Assembly (NCBI GenBank): GCA_015680685.1
Contig: MNCI01018262.1
Coordinates: 113,739-150,288 of the forward strand
Source of the DNA: Gnetum montanum
Lineage: Eukaryota; Streptophyta; Gnetopsida; Gnetales; Gnetaceae
Direction: 5' to 3'
Length of the DNA stretch: 36,550 nucleotides
Shown in pieces: positions 10,235 to 19,599 of this stretch. Position numbers and translations under genes: made by a program. The notes under the pieces were generated by a model, which saw only the letters and a program-made list of their open reading frames with translations, was not told where the DNA came from and ran no database searches. Position 1 is the first letter of the stretch; every line of letters begins with the position of its first letter.

Positions 10235-10952
10235 TGATGAGTGGCGAGGTACCCCTACACTCAACCATATGAATACGAGAGTCTCACGCACGATCCGGTC
10301 GAACTCCAAGGACTAAGTGCTTACGCACCTTAATGGAACACTCAGAGTTAATCAATCGTTGTCCTCCCAAACTTACTTGTATTGTCATGGTTGTATGGTT
10401 AAGTAAGATTGAGGTATATGATTNTAACTTTTATTAACTATTTACTAACTAAGTTCTAATTTTTCCTAACACCAGTATTCGTTCCCACATGTCACACACA
10501 TCTTGTACCAGTGCAACGCTACTGGAATTACCAAACGCTAATCGTTACTGGGTTACCAAACGCTACACACAAGCTCAAATCAGTCGTACTGAGTGTACCT
10601 AACTAGGAGAGTCAAGGGTTGAGGGAGAGATTAATTAACTAGGAAAGCATTTAAACATTCAACAATAATTAATTACTATTTAGCTTAGTCCATATGCTGC
10701 AAGGTTTATCATAAAGTTCGTCTTTATTGCCGTACACAAATGTGTGCTTAGGTACAATTTGCTCGAATAAAGATCCGTTCACTTTAAGGCTCCTACTACG
10801 GGCACATGGAAATTATTCTAACTCTAGAATGGTAAAACTGCTAGAGTTTGCTTAAGTGTCTAAATCTAACTACTGGAATAAGGGAAGTTGCCTCTTATTT
10901 ATAGAAAATGAGATGGGATGCGATATCACGTATGCGATATCGCGGCTCATCA
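10235..10952 (-). repeat. A1 5' LTR
   Basis: Minus-oriented LTR of about 718 bp, ending at TGATGAGTGG on the plus strand (10235) and starting near TCATCA (10952). A TATA box lies at 10903-10896 (minus). GATATC palindromes lie at 10920-10945, and the outermost U3 bases look partly deleted. A single N at 10424 sits where the A3 LTR (34694-34745) has roughly 50 more bases, so sequence may be missing there. Confidence 0.8.
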
Positions 10953-11205
10953 ATTATAAATTGAGTTTCAACCTATTGTTAATCATAGAATAATAAAATA
11001 TAAAATAATAAAAATCATATGCCTCACTCTCAACTAAACCATACGTGACAAAGCTACCACTAGTCCAAGTTGGAAGACAATGACTTGCAATCAAGGCATA
11101 GCAATCTAGATGCCACAACTAGTCCCATCCATAGAATTTGACCGAATCATGTGTGAACACTTGTGATTCGTGTGGTTGGGCGAAGGGGTACCTCACCACT
11201 TATCA
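10953..11205 (+). repeat. B1: 3' part of a related LTR
   Basis: This stretch resembles the last 250 bp of the A-family LTR in plus orientation: an AAATCATATGCCTC block, a CTAAACCATAC block, GACAA, TTTGACCG, then GGTTGGGCGAAGGGGTACC and CCACTTATCA at the end. It is clearly diverged from A1-A3. Its 5' part is absent because A1 abuts it, so A1 probably inserted into it. No primer-binding site follows 11205, so it is a solo or truncated LTR. Confidence 0.6.
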
Positions 11206-11745
11206 ATGGTTAAGATAAAATGGAACTTGTGGGGATCTTCACACTATGATCCCTGTTCTAGAGGGAAACATCCTTCATATTTTCTTCAAAAATTATGACT
11301 TAAATAAGAACTCCCCATGCTTTTGCAAATATAAAATGGATTTTTTAAGTGGCTAGTTCACTATCTTTTTAAGCAAGACATTTCACATTCAAGTCAGATG
11401 TAGGGGAGTATTGTATTCCTCTGTAATTCTTCTAATGCATCAGGTTATATATCCTTTTTCAAAAAATAAATCAAATGGTTTTGCTTGCTATGGTTTATGG
11501 TTTTGTTACTAGCATGACATAGCCAAAAAAAGCAATTGATCTATGTAATATTTACATTATCCATTTTAAGTCAATAATCTTTCAATATAAATATTTTAAT
11601 ACAAAATAAAATCCTTAAAAGAAAAAGTTGATTCCACTTTCAAAATGGTCATATTTGAAAAAACATGATCAATACTCTTCTTTGTATTTATAGTTTTTAA
11701 TTAGTATTTAAAAAGTGCTTTAGCATTAGTGTAAGGGCACATCTC
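11206..11745. other. Intergenic, no gene seen
   Basis: AT-rich sequence. The first 40 bases (ATGGTTAAGATAAAATGG... GGATCTTCACAC) resemble 32875-32915, so they are a short dispersed repeat. Nothing else was recognised. Confidence 0.4.
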
Positions 11746-12150
11746 ACTTAAGATGACATTTCAATTGGAAATGTTGATTTAAGATGCCTAAGCCCATGTC
11801 CACTATGGCACTCTAGAGGCAAAAGCTGTTATGATGTGGTCCCCACCTAAGATAACATTTTGATCCCGAATGCTAGCATAAGCAGTTATGGTCTCTACAT
11901 TTGTGGCCTCTAGATGGAAGTAGCTAACATGATGGATCCTACCTAAGAAACATTTTTAGCTAAAATATTGACATTAGTGGCTCTCAGCCCCCAAGGCCCT
12001 GCTTTCAATGGCATTCTAGGTGGAGCAAAACAATGTGTAGTGGATCCCACCTAAGACAACATATCAAGGCCAACTATTGCCATAGCTTAAAGCTAAGTCC
12101 TTGAAATCATGGTATAGCCTATGCTAAGATAACGTTTGAAATTAAAATGT
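11746..12150. repeat. Degenerate tandem repeat, unit about 100 bp, five copies
   Basis: A block like CCACCTAAGATAACATTTT recurs with start points near 11746, 11845, 11941, 12049 and 12122 (spacings 99, 96, 108 and 73). Between blocks a second motif, roughly TGGCATTCTAGAGG...TGTGGTCCC, also recurs. Copies are strongly diverged. It has no coding potential. It resembles an old minisatellite. Confidence 0.65.
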
Positions 12151-13140
12151 AGCATAGCCTTAGTGACTTCACTATCCTAGATAACAAATCTAAATTTATG
12201 AAGACTTCTTCATATGATTGAATCTAGGTATGTTTTGAGTTAGCATTGTCAAATCCAAGACTTACAACATAATACAAATTACCATTGGATGCCTTATGAT
12301 ATTTCCACATATGAATTAAGTTAGCTCCTTAACTTACATTAACAAACTTAGATCAAACTTGACTCAACGATTATGTAGAGAAGTTACATCATTTACTCAC
12401 TATTACAAAATGATAGCATGCACTCTTACTACTCATATTTAATGGAATTCTTTAAGACGTGAAGGAACTCTTTACAATCCTCTTGAAACATCTGCTTGCA
12501 ATGATATTCCTTTACAATCTAAGCATCCTTCTTAATGTTCTTCTTCTTGCTCATAAATGATGGGTTGGATAGATGTTGAGATCATCTAAATCAACCTATA
12601 CTCTTAACTTGATCTCTAGTCAACTATTACATGTTCACAAATTATGCATCTTCTTCTAAAACTATCAAGTTAACAATTATCTGGTTCTCAATCAACTAGT
12701 GTAATTAGGAAGCCTCAATAATAAACCAAATTAAGGAATCTTGTTACTTCAAATACATTTTGATCTACACTTATACTGAAAAATCATGTAAGCACTTTCA
12801 AGTCACCTGTTCATCATAAAAAATGATACTAAAAACGATGAAATGTGATGCTAAAATACAATATAAAAACTAGAACTTGCAAGATTTTGTTTAGGAATAT
12901 ACATTAAAATTTTGTTTAAAAATTAAAATATTCCATGTACTAATTCAATGCACACTTACTCTACAGTTAATAAGAAGGTGTATTCATAAGTAGGCTTTTA
13001 AAAAGACGTGTGTGTATCATCTTCATTGTAGTGTCTTTATTCTATTTATGATTATATATGTATTATAAATTGAAAGCTTGATTTTAGTGAGCGTAGATTA
13101 AAAAAAAAAAATCATAGAAGAAATTTTGAAAATACTAAGC
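12151..13140. other. Intergenic, no gene seen
   Basis: AT-rich sequence with scattered stops in all frames. An A run is present near 13100. No repeat or gene was recognised. Confidence 0.4.
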
Positions 13141-13143
13141 TTA

Positions 13144-13269
13144 CAAGCAGGGCTTCAAAAAGCTGGTACGCAACGGCAGGCACGCCAAGAAAGTGATCCA
13201 CAAATGTGAAGAAGCTCTGAGCTAGATTGCCCAAATCAAAGGACACGAGGGTATGGGTGAGTGGTGTTC
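13144..13269 (+). pseudogene. Coding-like relic of unknown family
   Basis: A GC-richer island in AT-rich DNA reads in one frame as YKQGFKKLVRNGRHAKKV, then IHKCEEALS, a TAG stop at about 13234, and IAQIKGHEGMGEW. The lysine-rich, regular composition looks like a real protein segment, about 40 residues long, broken by one TAG that could come from CAG. There is a GT directly after the GHEG codons (GAGGGTATGG), so it may be an exon relic. I do not recognise the family, and it could be chance. Confidence 0.25.
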
Positions 13270-13933
13270 ACTGTTCAGTGGATAACTTTCTTTTTCCTGG
13301 ATTATTTGGGATTTTCCCCTTAATTTTGTGTGCATTGTTAAACTCATCGTAACATATTCAAGTCAACCAAAAAGCATCACATTATAACTCCAATCTCGTT
13401 GGGTAGGTTTAGATTTACTGATGGTTGTGTCTACTGTGGTTGCTGATCTCTATGCGGTTCGCAAATTTGGGGAACGTTTCTTCTTTAATTGATGTTTCTG
13501 GTGTAATGACAGTATAGTACAGGCAACATTTCCAGAGAAAATGCTAAACGGCTTTCATCTAATCAAAACATATTCTACGATAAATTTGTAACGTAGCTTT
13601 CCTTAATCTTGTTTCTTACGTACATAAATTCTACCATGGATAACATACAATATCATACAGCGGCAAGAACAGCAAAAGCCTAACTTGCTGCGTATGGTGG
13701 GTTTCTGGAATATTCTCAAGCTGCCGGAATGCTTGTGTAATCTTCGGCACTTGGCAACTCCTATTGCTTCAGCTTTACAAAAGTATTGAACAATATAAAA
13801 GTTACATTGTAATTTTCAAACACTTGAAAAGTTTAAATTTTTTGGTTGACTCCTTGCTCAACCGAAGGACAATTTCAGTTCTTCCATATCCTTCACATTC
13901 AAAGTTTGGAAGCCCAAAACGAAAATATGTTGA
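13270..13933. other. Intergenic upstream of tRNA-Gly copy 1
   Basis: No gene was seen. The part at about 13850-13885 (TTGCTCAACCGAAGGAC...TTCAGTTCTTCC) resembles sequence left of the second tRNA (24718-24750). This is part of the evidence for a shared duplication unit. On the minus strand, TTTTCGTTTT at 13925-13916 follows the tRNA and can act as the Pol III terminator. Confidence 0.5.
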
Positions 13934-14004
13934 TGCGCATCCGGGGAATCGAACCCCGGTCAGTACCGTGGGAGGGTACTATGATACCACTACACCAGAT
14001 GCGC
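13934..14004 (-). tRNA. tRNA-Gly (CCC), copy 1
   Basis: The 71-nt gene reads on the minus strand. Its acceptor stem GCGCATC pairs perfectly with GATGCGC, followed by discriminator A. The anticodon stem GTACC/GGTAC encloses loop CTCCCAC, giving anticodon CCC (decodes GGG) with T33 in place. The T arm is CGGGG-TTCGATT-CCCCG with a perfect B box. The D arm carries AGTGGTA. CCA is not encoded and there is no intron. A T-rich terminator follows about 12 nt downstream. The 70-nt body is identical to the second copy at 24857-24927 although the flanks have diverged, so both are probably functional. Confidence 0.95.
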
Positions 14005-14756
14005 AATGGATAAAAACCATATTTTATGTTTACCATTTTCAAATCTTCCACCTTACACAGAAAATCTGAATATTTTTATGTATTCCTGAGAGACAACATG
14101 TCAAGGCTTGAGCTTTTATTGCTCCATGCACAAGTACGTAGAAAACGAAACATTCTGTAATCGATATCACACGGACTAACAGAGACTCTCATTTGCGGTC
14201 GACACTTTTTTAATTTAAAGTAGTTTAGACACTGCATAGTTTTAAGAATGAAGGATATGACAGCATTACAACAAATTAAATAAACACTTCATCAGAAACT
14301 TCCTATCCTTTGGTGGCATGGATACATGAATCATCTCCATGTAAAATAATGCTTATGATTAATAGGTTTCTTAAAGGTGGTTTTTGAAATCTGAAACAAA
14401 TTTCCACAGGCTTCCAATGTTAAAATTGCTTTAATTGCCAAGACATTTCATATTCAATCCCTGTATTAAGATATCCTTTATTAAGAGAGCTCCCCAAGCC
14501 ATCTGCCAACTTAATGGTGCATGTACGGAATGTACATAGCATGCCGTATCTATGAAGATGGCCTTGTAAGGATGTAGGAGGGAAAAATTTTGAAAATTTT
14601 TAATTACAAATAACTACATATTAAGGAAGAATAAACATAATTTTATCTAAGAATTGAGATTTAAATTGAAGTTTTATTAGATCTGAAGACCATAGGATTT
14701 ATTGGATAAATATTACATTTTTATGAAAATAAAAATACACTTTACAACAATGAGAT
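14005..14756. other. Intergenic, duplicated tRNA flank
   Basis: No gene was seen. Stretches at 14005-14125 resemble 18180-18245 (AATGG...ACCAT, TTACACAGAAAA-CTGAA, GCTTTTATT). Stretches at 14083-14113 resemble 25028-25060 (ACATGTC..GG.TTGAG), and 14656-14690 resembles 25473-25507. These are remnants of a larger tandem duplication. Confidence 0.5.
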
Positions 14757-14855
14757 GTTAGCCTAATGGTGAGACTTATAAAGTTCTAATTTGAATATGT
14801 TTAGGATGTACCTATATTAGAGTTATGTCAGGGTTCCAATATCCCACAAAAATAC
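14757..14855 (+). mobile_element. Truncated tRNA-derived SINE
   Basis: The start GTTAGCCTAATGGTGAGAC looks like a Pol III A box. The following TTATAAAGTT... GTACCTATATTAGAGTT...GGTTCCAATATCCCACA matches the tail of the SINE at 33964-34104. The B-box segment appears deleted. Confidence 0.45.
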
Positions 14856-15199
14856 ACTACCAAGTACCAATGGGGGCAACAAAAACAAACTATACAAGGC
14901 TTTTTTGATATAACATTATAACATTGTTTCAAATGGGTAGTCACGAAACAAAAAAGAAACACATGTAACCCATTTTAAAGGGCTTCTAACTTGCACAACC
15001 TACAAATGTGTTCTTTTTGGCAAAGTTGAATCCATCTTCCACTTTCAATTCTAAGATGATGCGAACTTCAGTGAAGCTTAAGCTTGTTGATAGCATTCCT
15101 ATGCTTTATTGGAATAGTAGTTGAGAGATAGTAACCTTTTGCATCTACTTTATTAAATTTAATATGATGTAAATAAAATTGTTTCTTATCATCTATGCT
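14856..15199. other. Intergenic, no gene seen
   Basis: AT-rich sequence. No gene or repeat was recognised. It may hold unrecognisable 3' sequence of the LINE relic that follows. Confidence 0.35.
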
Positions 15200-15900
15200 A
15201 AAACCTTTTGCTTGACTAATTGGCAAGTATGCTTAGGATTTTGTTGCACATCCTCCTAAGAGATATTGTATTTTCTCAACTATTGCATTCCCTAAAAACA
15301 CCAATCATGGTCTCACAAATCCTCAAGAACTACTTTAGAATTTTTTTTTGCCTTAAGATATGCAAGCTACAAATATATGTAATGAATTGGCACAAGGCTT
15401 CTACTTCTAAAGGTAATAAATCACATTCACATAACATCAAGTAAGGTGTTTGCATCTTCACCTTTAACTCATCAAGAAGAAAAGCTTTTTACACTCTTTC
15501 AATATCTTTCTAAACTTTAGCACTGAGGCTAAGTCTCTAAATAGCACATTCATACATTACAGTAAGGTTTTCTTACCTTCCAAGCCCAAAGTCTTAAATC
15601 CTTGCACTTGCTTGTGAAAGTATACAAAACCTTACAACTTGTTGTATGCTTTCTTTGACGCACTTCCCCATACGTAATTGCTCATATAAATGAGACCTAA
15701 ATATTTAAAAGAACCTACTAATTGTACATTGGTACTTTCAAAATGGAGGTTATAATAGGATTTCTTTTCCTGTATCCAGATTATCAATTTGATTTTATCC
15801 ACATTCACTTGAACACCAAACAACAATAATTTTCTAAAATTTGCAACACATTTTGCATACTTGCCACTATAATGGAGATCAAGTAGCTTCATCCTCATAC
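15200..15900 (-). mobile_element. LINE relic: C-terminal part of reverse transcriptase region
   Basis: On the minus strand 15898-15632 encodes 88 residues containing VNVDKIKLIIW and SFKYLGL (15712-15692), the typical thumb-region motif of plant non-LTR retrotransposon reverse transcriptases. Further along in the same direction (about 15466-15396), in a decayed frame, VKMQTPYLML and LLPLEVEAL match the conserved post-RT part of plant LINE proteins (the TPY...GLLPIE-like motif). The catalytic core is absent and stops interrupt the frame. It is an old 5'-truncated copy or fragment. Confidence 0.7.
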
Positions 15901-16513
15901 AAAAGAAAATTCATTGCTTGGGATCCAAATTTGATTACATAACTATCTTACCTAGTGTATAACCATTCCTACATTTCATCAATAAAGATACTAAGAGAGG
16001 AGTGTATGACCTTACTTAACTCCAAAAAGAATACATAGGTTTTAATAAATAACATATAATATGTCGTTTACAAGTCACACTTTGAGTTCCAATGAATTTT
16101 GATGGCAAGTATAAGCATTAGCATAAGTACTTACTAAAGCTAAGCTAGTCTAGAATATCTTGAAAATCTTAAGAAAAAAAACATAGTTGATTTGATTTAA
16201 CTCTAGGGCATTACATCAACCAAAATTTTAAGCATATTAAAGTGAATATGTATTCTTCTTACTAAAAATTAGTCACGTTGGTTTAAGCATATTAAAGTGA
16301 ATGTGGGCTGCTCGTACTAGCTTAATAAAACCCTCTCCAATTATAGAATGAATGATAGAGTTAAATATTTTAGATGAAAATACATTAAAATATAAATTAT
16401 AATATAGGAAAATTGAGTCAGTGAACCAAATAGGGTAGGCACAATAATATATAAAAATAATATTGCCAGCATTAACCGTTCTCCAGATTCCAAACAAGTC
16501 ATAAATGTGCTGC
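15901..16513. other. Intergenic, no gene seen
   Basis: AT-rich sequence with a 26-base block repeated at about 16228 and 16285 (TTAAGCATATTAAAGTGAAT). Nothing else was recognised. Confidence 0.4.
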
Positions 16514-17308
16514 AATTACCTTGTTTCCAAATATTCCAATCATTGATAACATAAGTTCAATATCATATTATGGTATTTCTTTCTTTATTTTTTGGTCTTG
16601 TATGTCTGTTCTGTCACTTCTGTAACCGTGCCGTTATGACTCGTTTTTAAAGGCCAAAGGCCCCATTAGAACTGAAACTTGGCATGTGCAGACTGCAAAA
16701 CCAAACTGGTTCACAGTGGGGCTTGGAAATTAAAAAATTGCTGTGTAAGAGGCTACCAGACATGTCCAGACACTACGTTGTCGGCACAAATCTGGAAGTC
16801 ATCCTACACGATGATCAACACCAAGCTGCCGGAGACTTTCCAAGCAACTTGGATATGCCACATGCAGCTTGTTTAATTAATCATTATTGTACTTGTTTAA
16901 TTAATCATCATTGTACTGCTGTTTTAAATCCCAGAAACGAACTTCTACTGTAAAGCTCAATCAGTTTGCGTAGATTGTCTGTTCCCCGAGCCACTTGACG
17001 ATATCTGGGTATGAATCGTTATTTAGTGCCATTGCTTGGGAATCTGGCGTTGCTGCACTTTTCTGCTGCCGTATCTGGTGCTAATGGTCGTGTACCTGTC
17101 TCACCATTCTTGGAGTTCAAAAGTATAAATCATGCTGTGTTGTTACAAAAATGCAGGCTGAGTTGTCTTGTCCGTGACCATTCAACCTATTTAATTGTCA
17201 CTGTTCACTCCTATTCCGTGGATTCAACTGAATTCAAGGATTCAGAAGCTCAGAGTCCTATGATTCCTGAAAGCTGAAGAAGAAAATGAGATTTGTGAAA
17301 GATCAGTG
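16514..17308 (+). promoter_or_regulatory. Conserved upstream block of PADRE gene G1
   Basis: This region resembles the sequence upstream of G2 (from 21774), of G3 (from 26953) and of the relic (18890-19540). Shared blocks in order: CAATTACCTTG (16514), CACTACGTTGTCGGCAC (16771-16787) with following CAAATCTGGAAGTCAT, TTAATTAATCAT (16870 on, here a 24-bp tandem duplication 16868-16915), GGGAATCTGGCGTTG... CTGCCGTATCTGGTGCTAA (about 17038-17085), and a GAAAGC-GAAGAAGAAAA stretch before the start. It probably contains promoter and 5' UTR. No convincing TATA box was found. An 88-codon open frame at 17011-17277 is not kept intact in G3 or G4, so I do not call it a gene. Confidence 0.6.
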
Positions 17309-17893
17309 ATGGGTATGTGCATGTCTGCATATGCGGTTGTGGGTGCATCAGAAACAGCAGCAATTCTCATTCTCTGCAACGGAGATGCTGTTTCTGAGGG
17401 AGAAACTGGGTTTGTCAGATACAAACAGAGATTCACTGCAGCAGAGGCGGTGAAAAAGAATGTTGCAGAGGGGCAGGAAGAGTACTGTATTTGCAGTTGC
17501 GAAATCATCCAAGTTGGGCAAATGATGGATGAGTTAAAGCCATGGCAATGCCTGGAAGTAGGAGAAATTTACTTTCTTTTTCCACGCAGAAAGCTCAGAT
17601 TTCAGGTCACATTTAATGGTATGTCATCTCTTCTGCTTAAGGCCGCTTCAGCTCTCAAATCCATGCCATCTTCTCCACTGCCGTTGTCATACGATGAGTA
17701 TGATAATCATGACCGAAAGGAACAGGTCATGCATTTCAGAGATAAGGCTGGATTTGAGAAAGAATATTATGGGATGGAAACAGGGTGCCCAAAACAGAGG
17801 AAGTCTTTGAGGTCATGGCAAAGTCCGAGGAAACAATCTCAATGGACATCCAGATGGACATCTCATCTAGAAACCATAGTAGAAGTTGCATAA
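17309..17893 (+). CDS. PADRE/DUF4228 family protein G1
   Basis: A 194-residue single-exon protein. The ATG at 17309 is chosen because it gives MGMCMS, the MGxxxS N-myristoylation signature with Cys4 for palmitoylation, matching the G2 and G4 starts; the GTG just upstream is not a start. Residues 12-24 (GASETAAILILCN) begin the domain, 60-72 hold YCICSCEIIQVG, and 82-98 hold LEVGEIYFLFPRRKLRF, the diagnostic DUF4228 motif. A helical AASALKS segment follows (112-118). Residues 125-175 are polar and low in conservation, and the C-terminus has WTSHLETIVE, like the terminal W-x-L-x-x-I-x-E element of the family. Length is normal. PADRE proteins are plant-specific and often stress- or pathogen-induced; biochemical role unknown. 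Membrane attachment is inferred. The conserved 3' flank contains TTGTACAGACG. Confidence 0.9.
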   Translation: MGMCMSAYAVVGASETAAILILCNGDAVSEGETGFVRYKQRFTAAEAVKKNVAEGQEEYCICSCEIIQVGQMMDELKPWQCLEVGEIYFLFPRRKLRFQVTFNGMSSLLLKAASALKSMPSSPLPLSYDEYDNHDRKEQVMHFRDKAGFEKEYYGMETGCPKQRKSLRSWQSPRKQSQWTSRWTSHLETIVEVA

Positions 17894-18889
17894 ATTGGAA
17901 TTGGATATAAGCTATGCCTTCAGAAGAATATTTGTACAGACGAATTTTGCTAAATAGGTTTACAGGATTTTCTTATTCTCTATATCTGTTTGGTACATCC
18001 CGGTGCCTCTCTTCTTCTTTATTTTTGGAAAGGTAAACAGATAATCTTAATCCAAAAAAATCAGTCCTAATCAATTTAAAATTGGGAACTGATGAACATA
18101 GTTGATTTAATTGCTACACGCAAAACCATAAACGTTAATGTTTTGGATGAATGTGTTTTCAAATCTTTGAGTAGCCCTTAAGAAATGGACAGACACCATT
18201 ACTATTTTGGACCAGCAGATTACACAGAAAACTGAAGCTTTTATTATTGTACATCCTTTATTATAGAAGGTTAAATCTTTAACTTTTAAATTCTTGGGGA
18301 ATATCCTATCCTGAATTGAAGGCTTGGAAATTCACCTCAACTATTAAGTACGGGAATTCAAACAGATGCACCCACTTCAATAATCAGATAACACTCGTTC
18401 TCCCACGCTAAAATGTTATATTTGCAGTTTTGCACCATGAAAGTAAGCCCACGTTACAATAAAATTGAACACTCGTTTTTGAATTTATGTGTTTAATTGC
18501 AGTTGCAGTTACTGGTGACAGACATTTGTAAGCTAAGTTCTTGAAACCACTTACAGTTTCCTGACTCAAATTATTAGGTCAGATAACCCAAAAGGATTCA
18601 TTGGACAGATAATACGTGTATCATGTCAAAAATAAGGTTATAAGTATAATGAAACCTTTTAAAAATAAGAAAGATGCTTGAAGCATGTTTTTGTAAGACC
18701 ACATTTATAAAACAATGGGGTTTTATTTCCGATCATTTAAAGAAAAAGGATTTATTCGATAGAGTATCATAAAAGTCATATGTCGACCGGACAAAATGAC
18801 TGACTCAACACTTATTTAATGAAAGAAGATTATATACATGCTTACTGCAATATTATATTTTTGTGGCAAATTATAACAGAAATTCATCC
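17894..18889. other. Intergenic downstream of G1, with a tRNA-flank relic
   Basis: The first 100 bp are 3' flank shared with G2 and G3. At about 18183-18245 (AATGGACAGACACCATT... TTACACAGAAAACTGAAGC) the sequence matches the flank right of tRNA-Gly copy 1 (14006-14125), but no tRNA precedes it. The tRNA of this duplicate seems to have been lost. The remainder is AT-rich with no gene. Confidence 0.45.
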
Positions 18890-19539
18890 CACATCTCTCA
18901 TTTCACTGTTCCTAACTGTCTAGATCTTGAAGTCTCTCCGGTAAGATTCCATAACCAAAGCAAACTGTGCCTCTAGTGGGTTACGTGAAATGTAAATAAC
19001 CGAAGTCTTGACTCTTGAGCTGTAGTCCTGTATAAATATAAACTACGTTATCGGAATCTGATAGGGTCAGCAGTAGTCTGACGGAAATTTTCCTAGCAAC
19101 TTCGATCGAACAGCTTGTAGCTTGGCTAATTCATCATCGATAATCAATAATCTTGCTTAGCATTTTAAAGTAATGAATTTTGGGTAAGAATCATAGTTTA
19201 CAAATATCTATGCATAACCCAACCGTGGGCTTTTATTGCATGGGAATCCAGTGTTGCTGCCGTGTCTCCTGCTGCCGCTAGCGCATTCTCCTCAGTCTTA
19301 CATTTCAAATCAAATTTCCTGTCTCACTATTTGCAAACCCATATCATATGTTATCATGTGAGAAAGTAAGTCTGTCATCTGGCACAAGTGCAGCCTTAGT
19401 TGTTTGAATTGTTATGAAACTACTATTCAAAGCAGTCTCAGAAAGCCTTGTATGTGCAACACCAGGCCCAGTAGAAAGACTTTTAAGGATTTCCGTTGCA
19501 AAAACAAGACAAGTGAGAATCAATTTATTGACGAAGTAT
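18890..19539 (+). promoter_or_regulatory. Orphan PADRE upstream block
   Basis: The order of blocks matches the G1/G2 upstream region: AACTACGTTATCGG (19041-19054) preceded by TATAAATATA (19031-19040), CCTAGCAACTTCGA (about 19092), GCTTGTAGCTTGG...TTCATCAT, GGGAATCCAGTGTTG...CTGCCGTGTCT (about 19240-19265), a GTG-GAAA...TGTC...TGCAGCCT stretch (19360-19395) and an AGAAAGACTTTTAAG stretch near 19475. It leads into a truncated PADRE start (19540-19590). Confidence 0.5.
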
Positions 19540-19590
19540 TGGGTTGGGTGCCGCAGAAACCGTAGCAATAACACTTTTGGGAGTGTTCTT
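19540..19590 (+). pseudogene. Relic of a PADRE gene (first codons only)
   Basis: GGTTGGGTGCCGCAGAAACC followed by GTAGCAATAACACTTTTGG corresponds to the G1 codons for VVGASETAAILIL (17333-17380). It sits at the right distance behind the orphan upstream block. Homology ends at about 19590 and the rest of the gene is absent. The region in front does not provide an intact MGxCxS start. This is a fifth copy of the family that has nearly disappeared. Confidence 0.5.
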
Positions 19591-19599
19591 GGACTCCAA

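Larger units (their letters stand above)
317..10952 (-). mobile_element. A1: Ty3/gypsy-type LTR retrotransposon, interrupted by A2
   Basis: The minus-strand element holds, in its own 5'-3' order, a 5' LTR (10235-10952), a primer-binding site (10216-10233), the gag start (10089), then gag and protease continuing at 2815-317. It is split at 2815/9658 by element A2. Rejoining the flanks across A2 restores colinearity with the gag region of A2 itself (around 4170-4215), which shows that A1 was there first. The 3' LTR is not in the window and the protease end is cut at about 317. An N at 10424 lies in the LTR. No reverse transcriptase or integrase is visible. Confidence 0.85.

Noticed and set aside
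13764-14069. 101-codon open frame covering tRNA-Gly copy 1
   Set aside because: The middle of the translation is the reverse complement of the tRNA gene. It is a chance frame across an RNA gene.
17011-17277. 88-codon open frame upstream of G1 as a conserved small secreted peptide or uORF
   Set aside because: It starts with a hydrophobic segment and is partly readable before G2, but it is frame-broken before G3 and not kept before G4, although the DNA is similar. The conservation looks like promoter/5' UTR homology, not protein selection.
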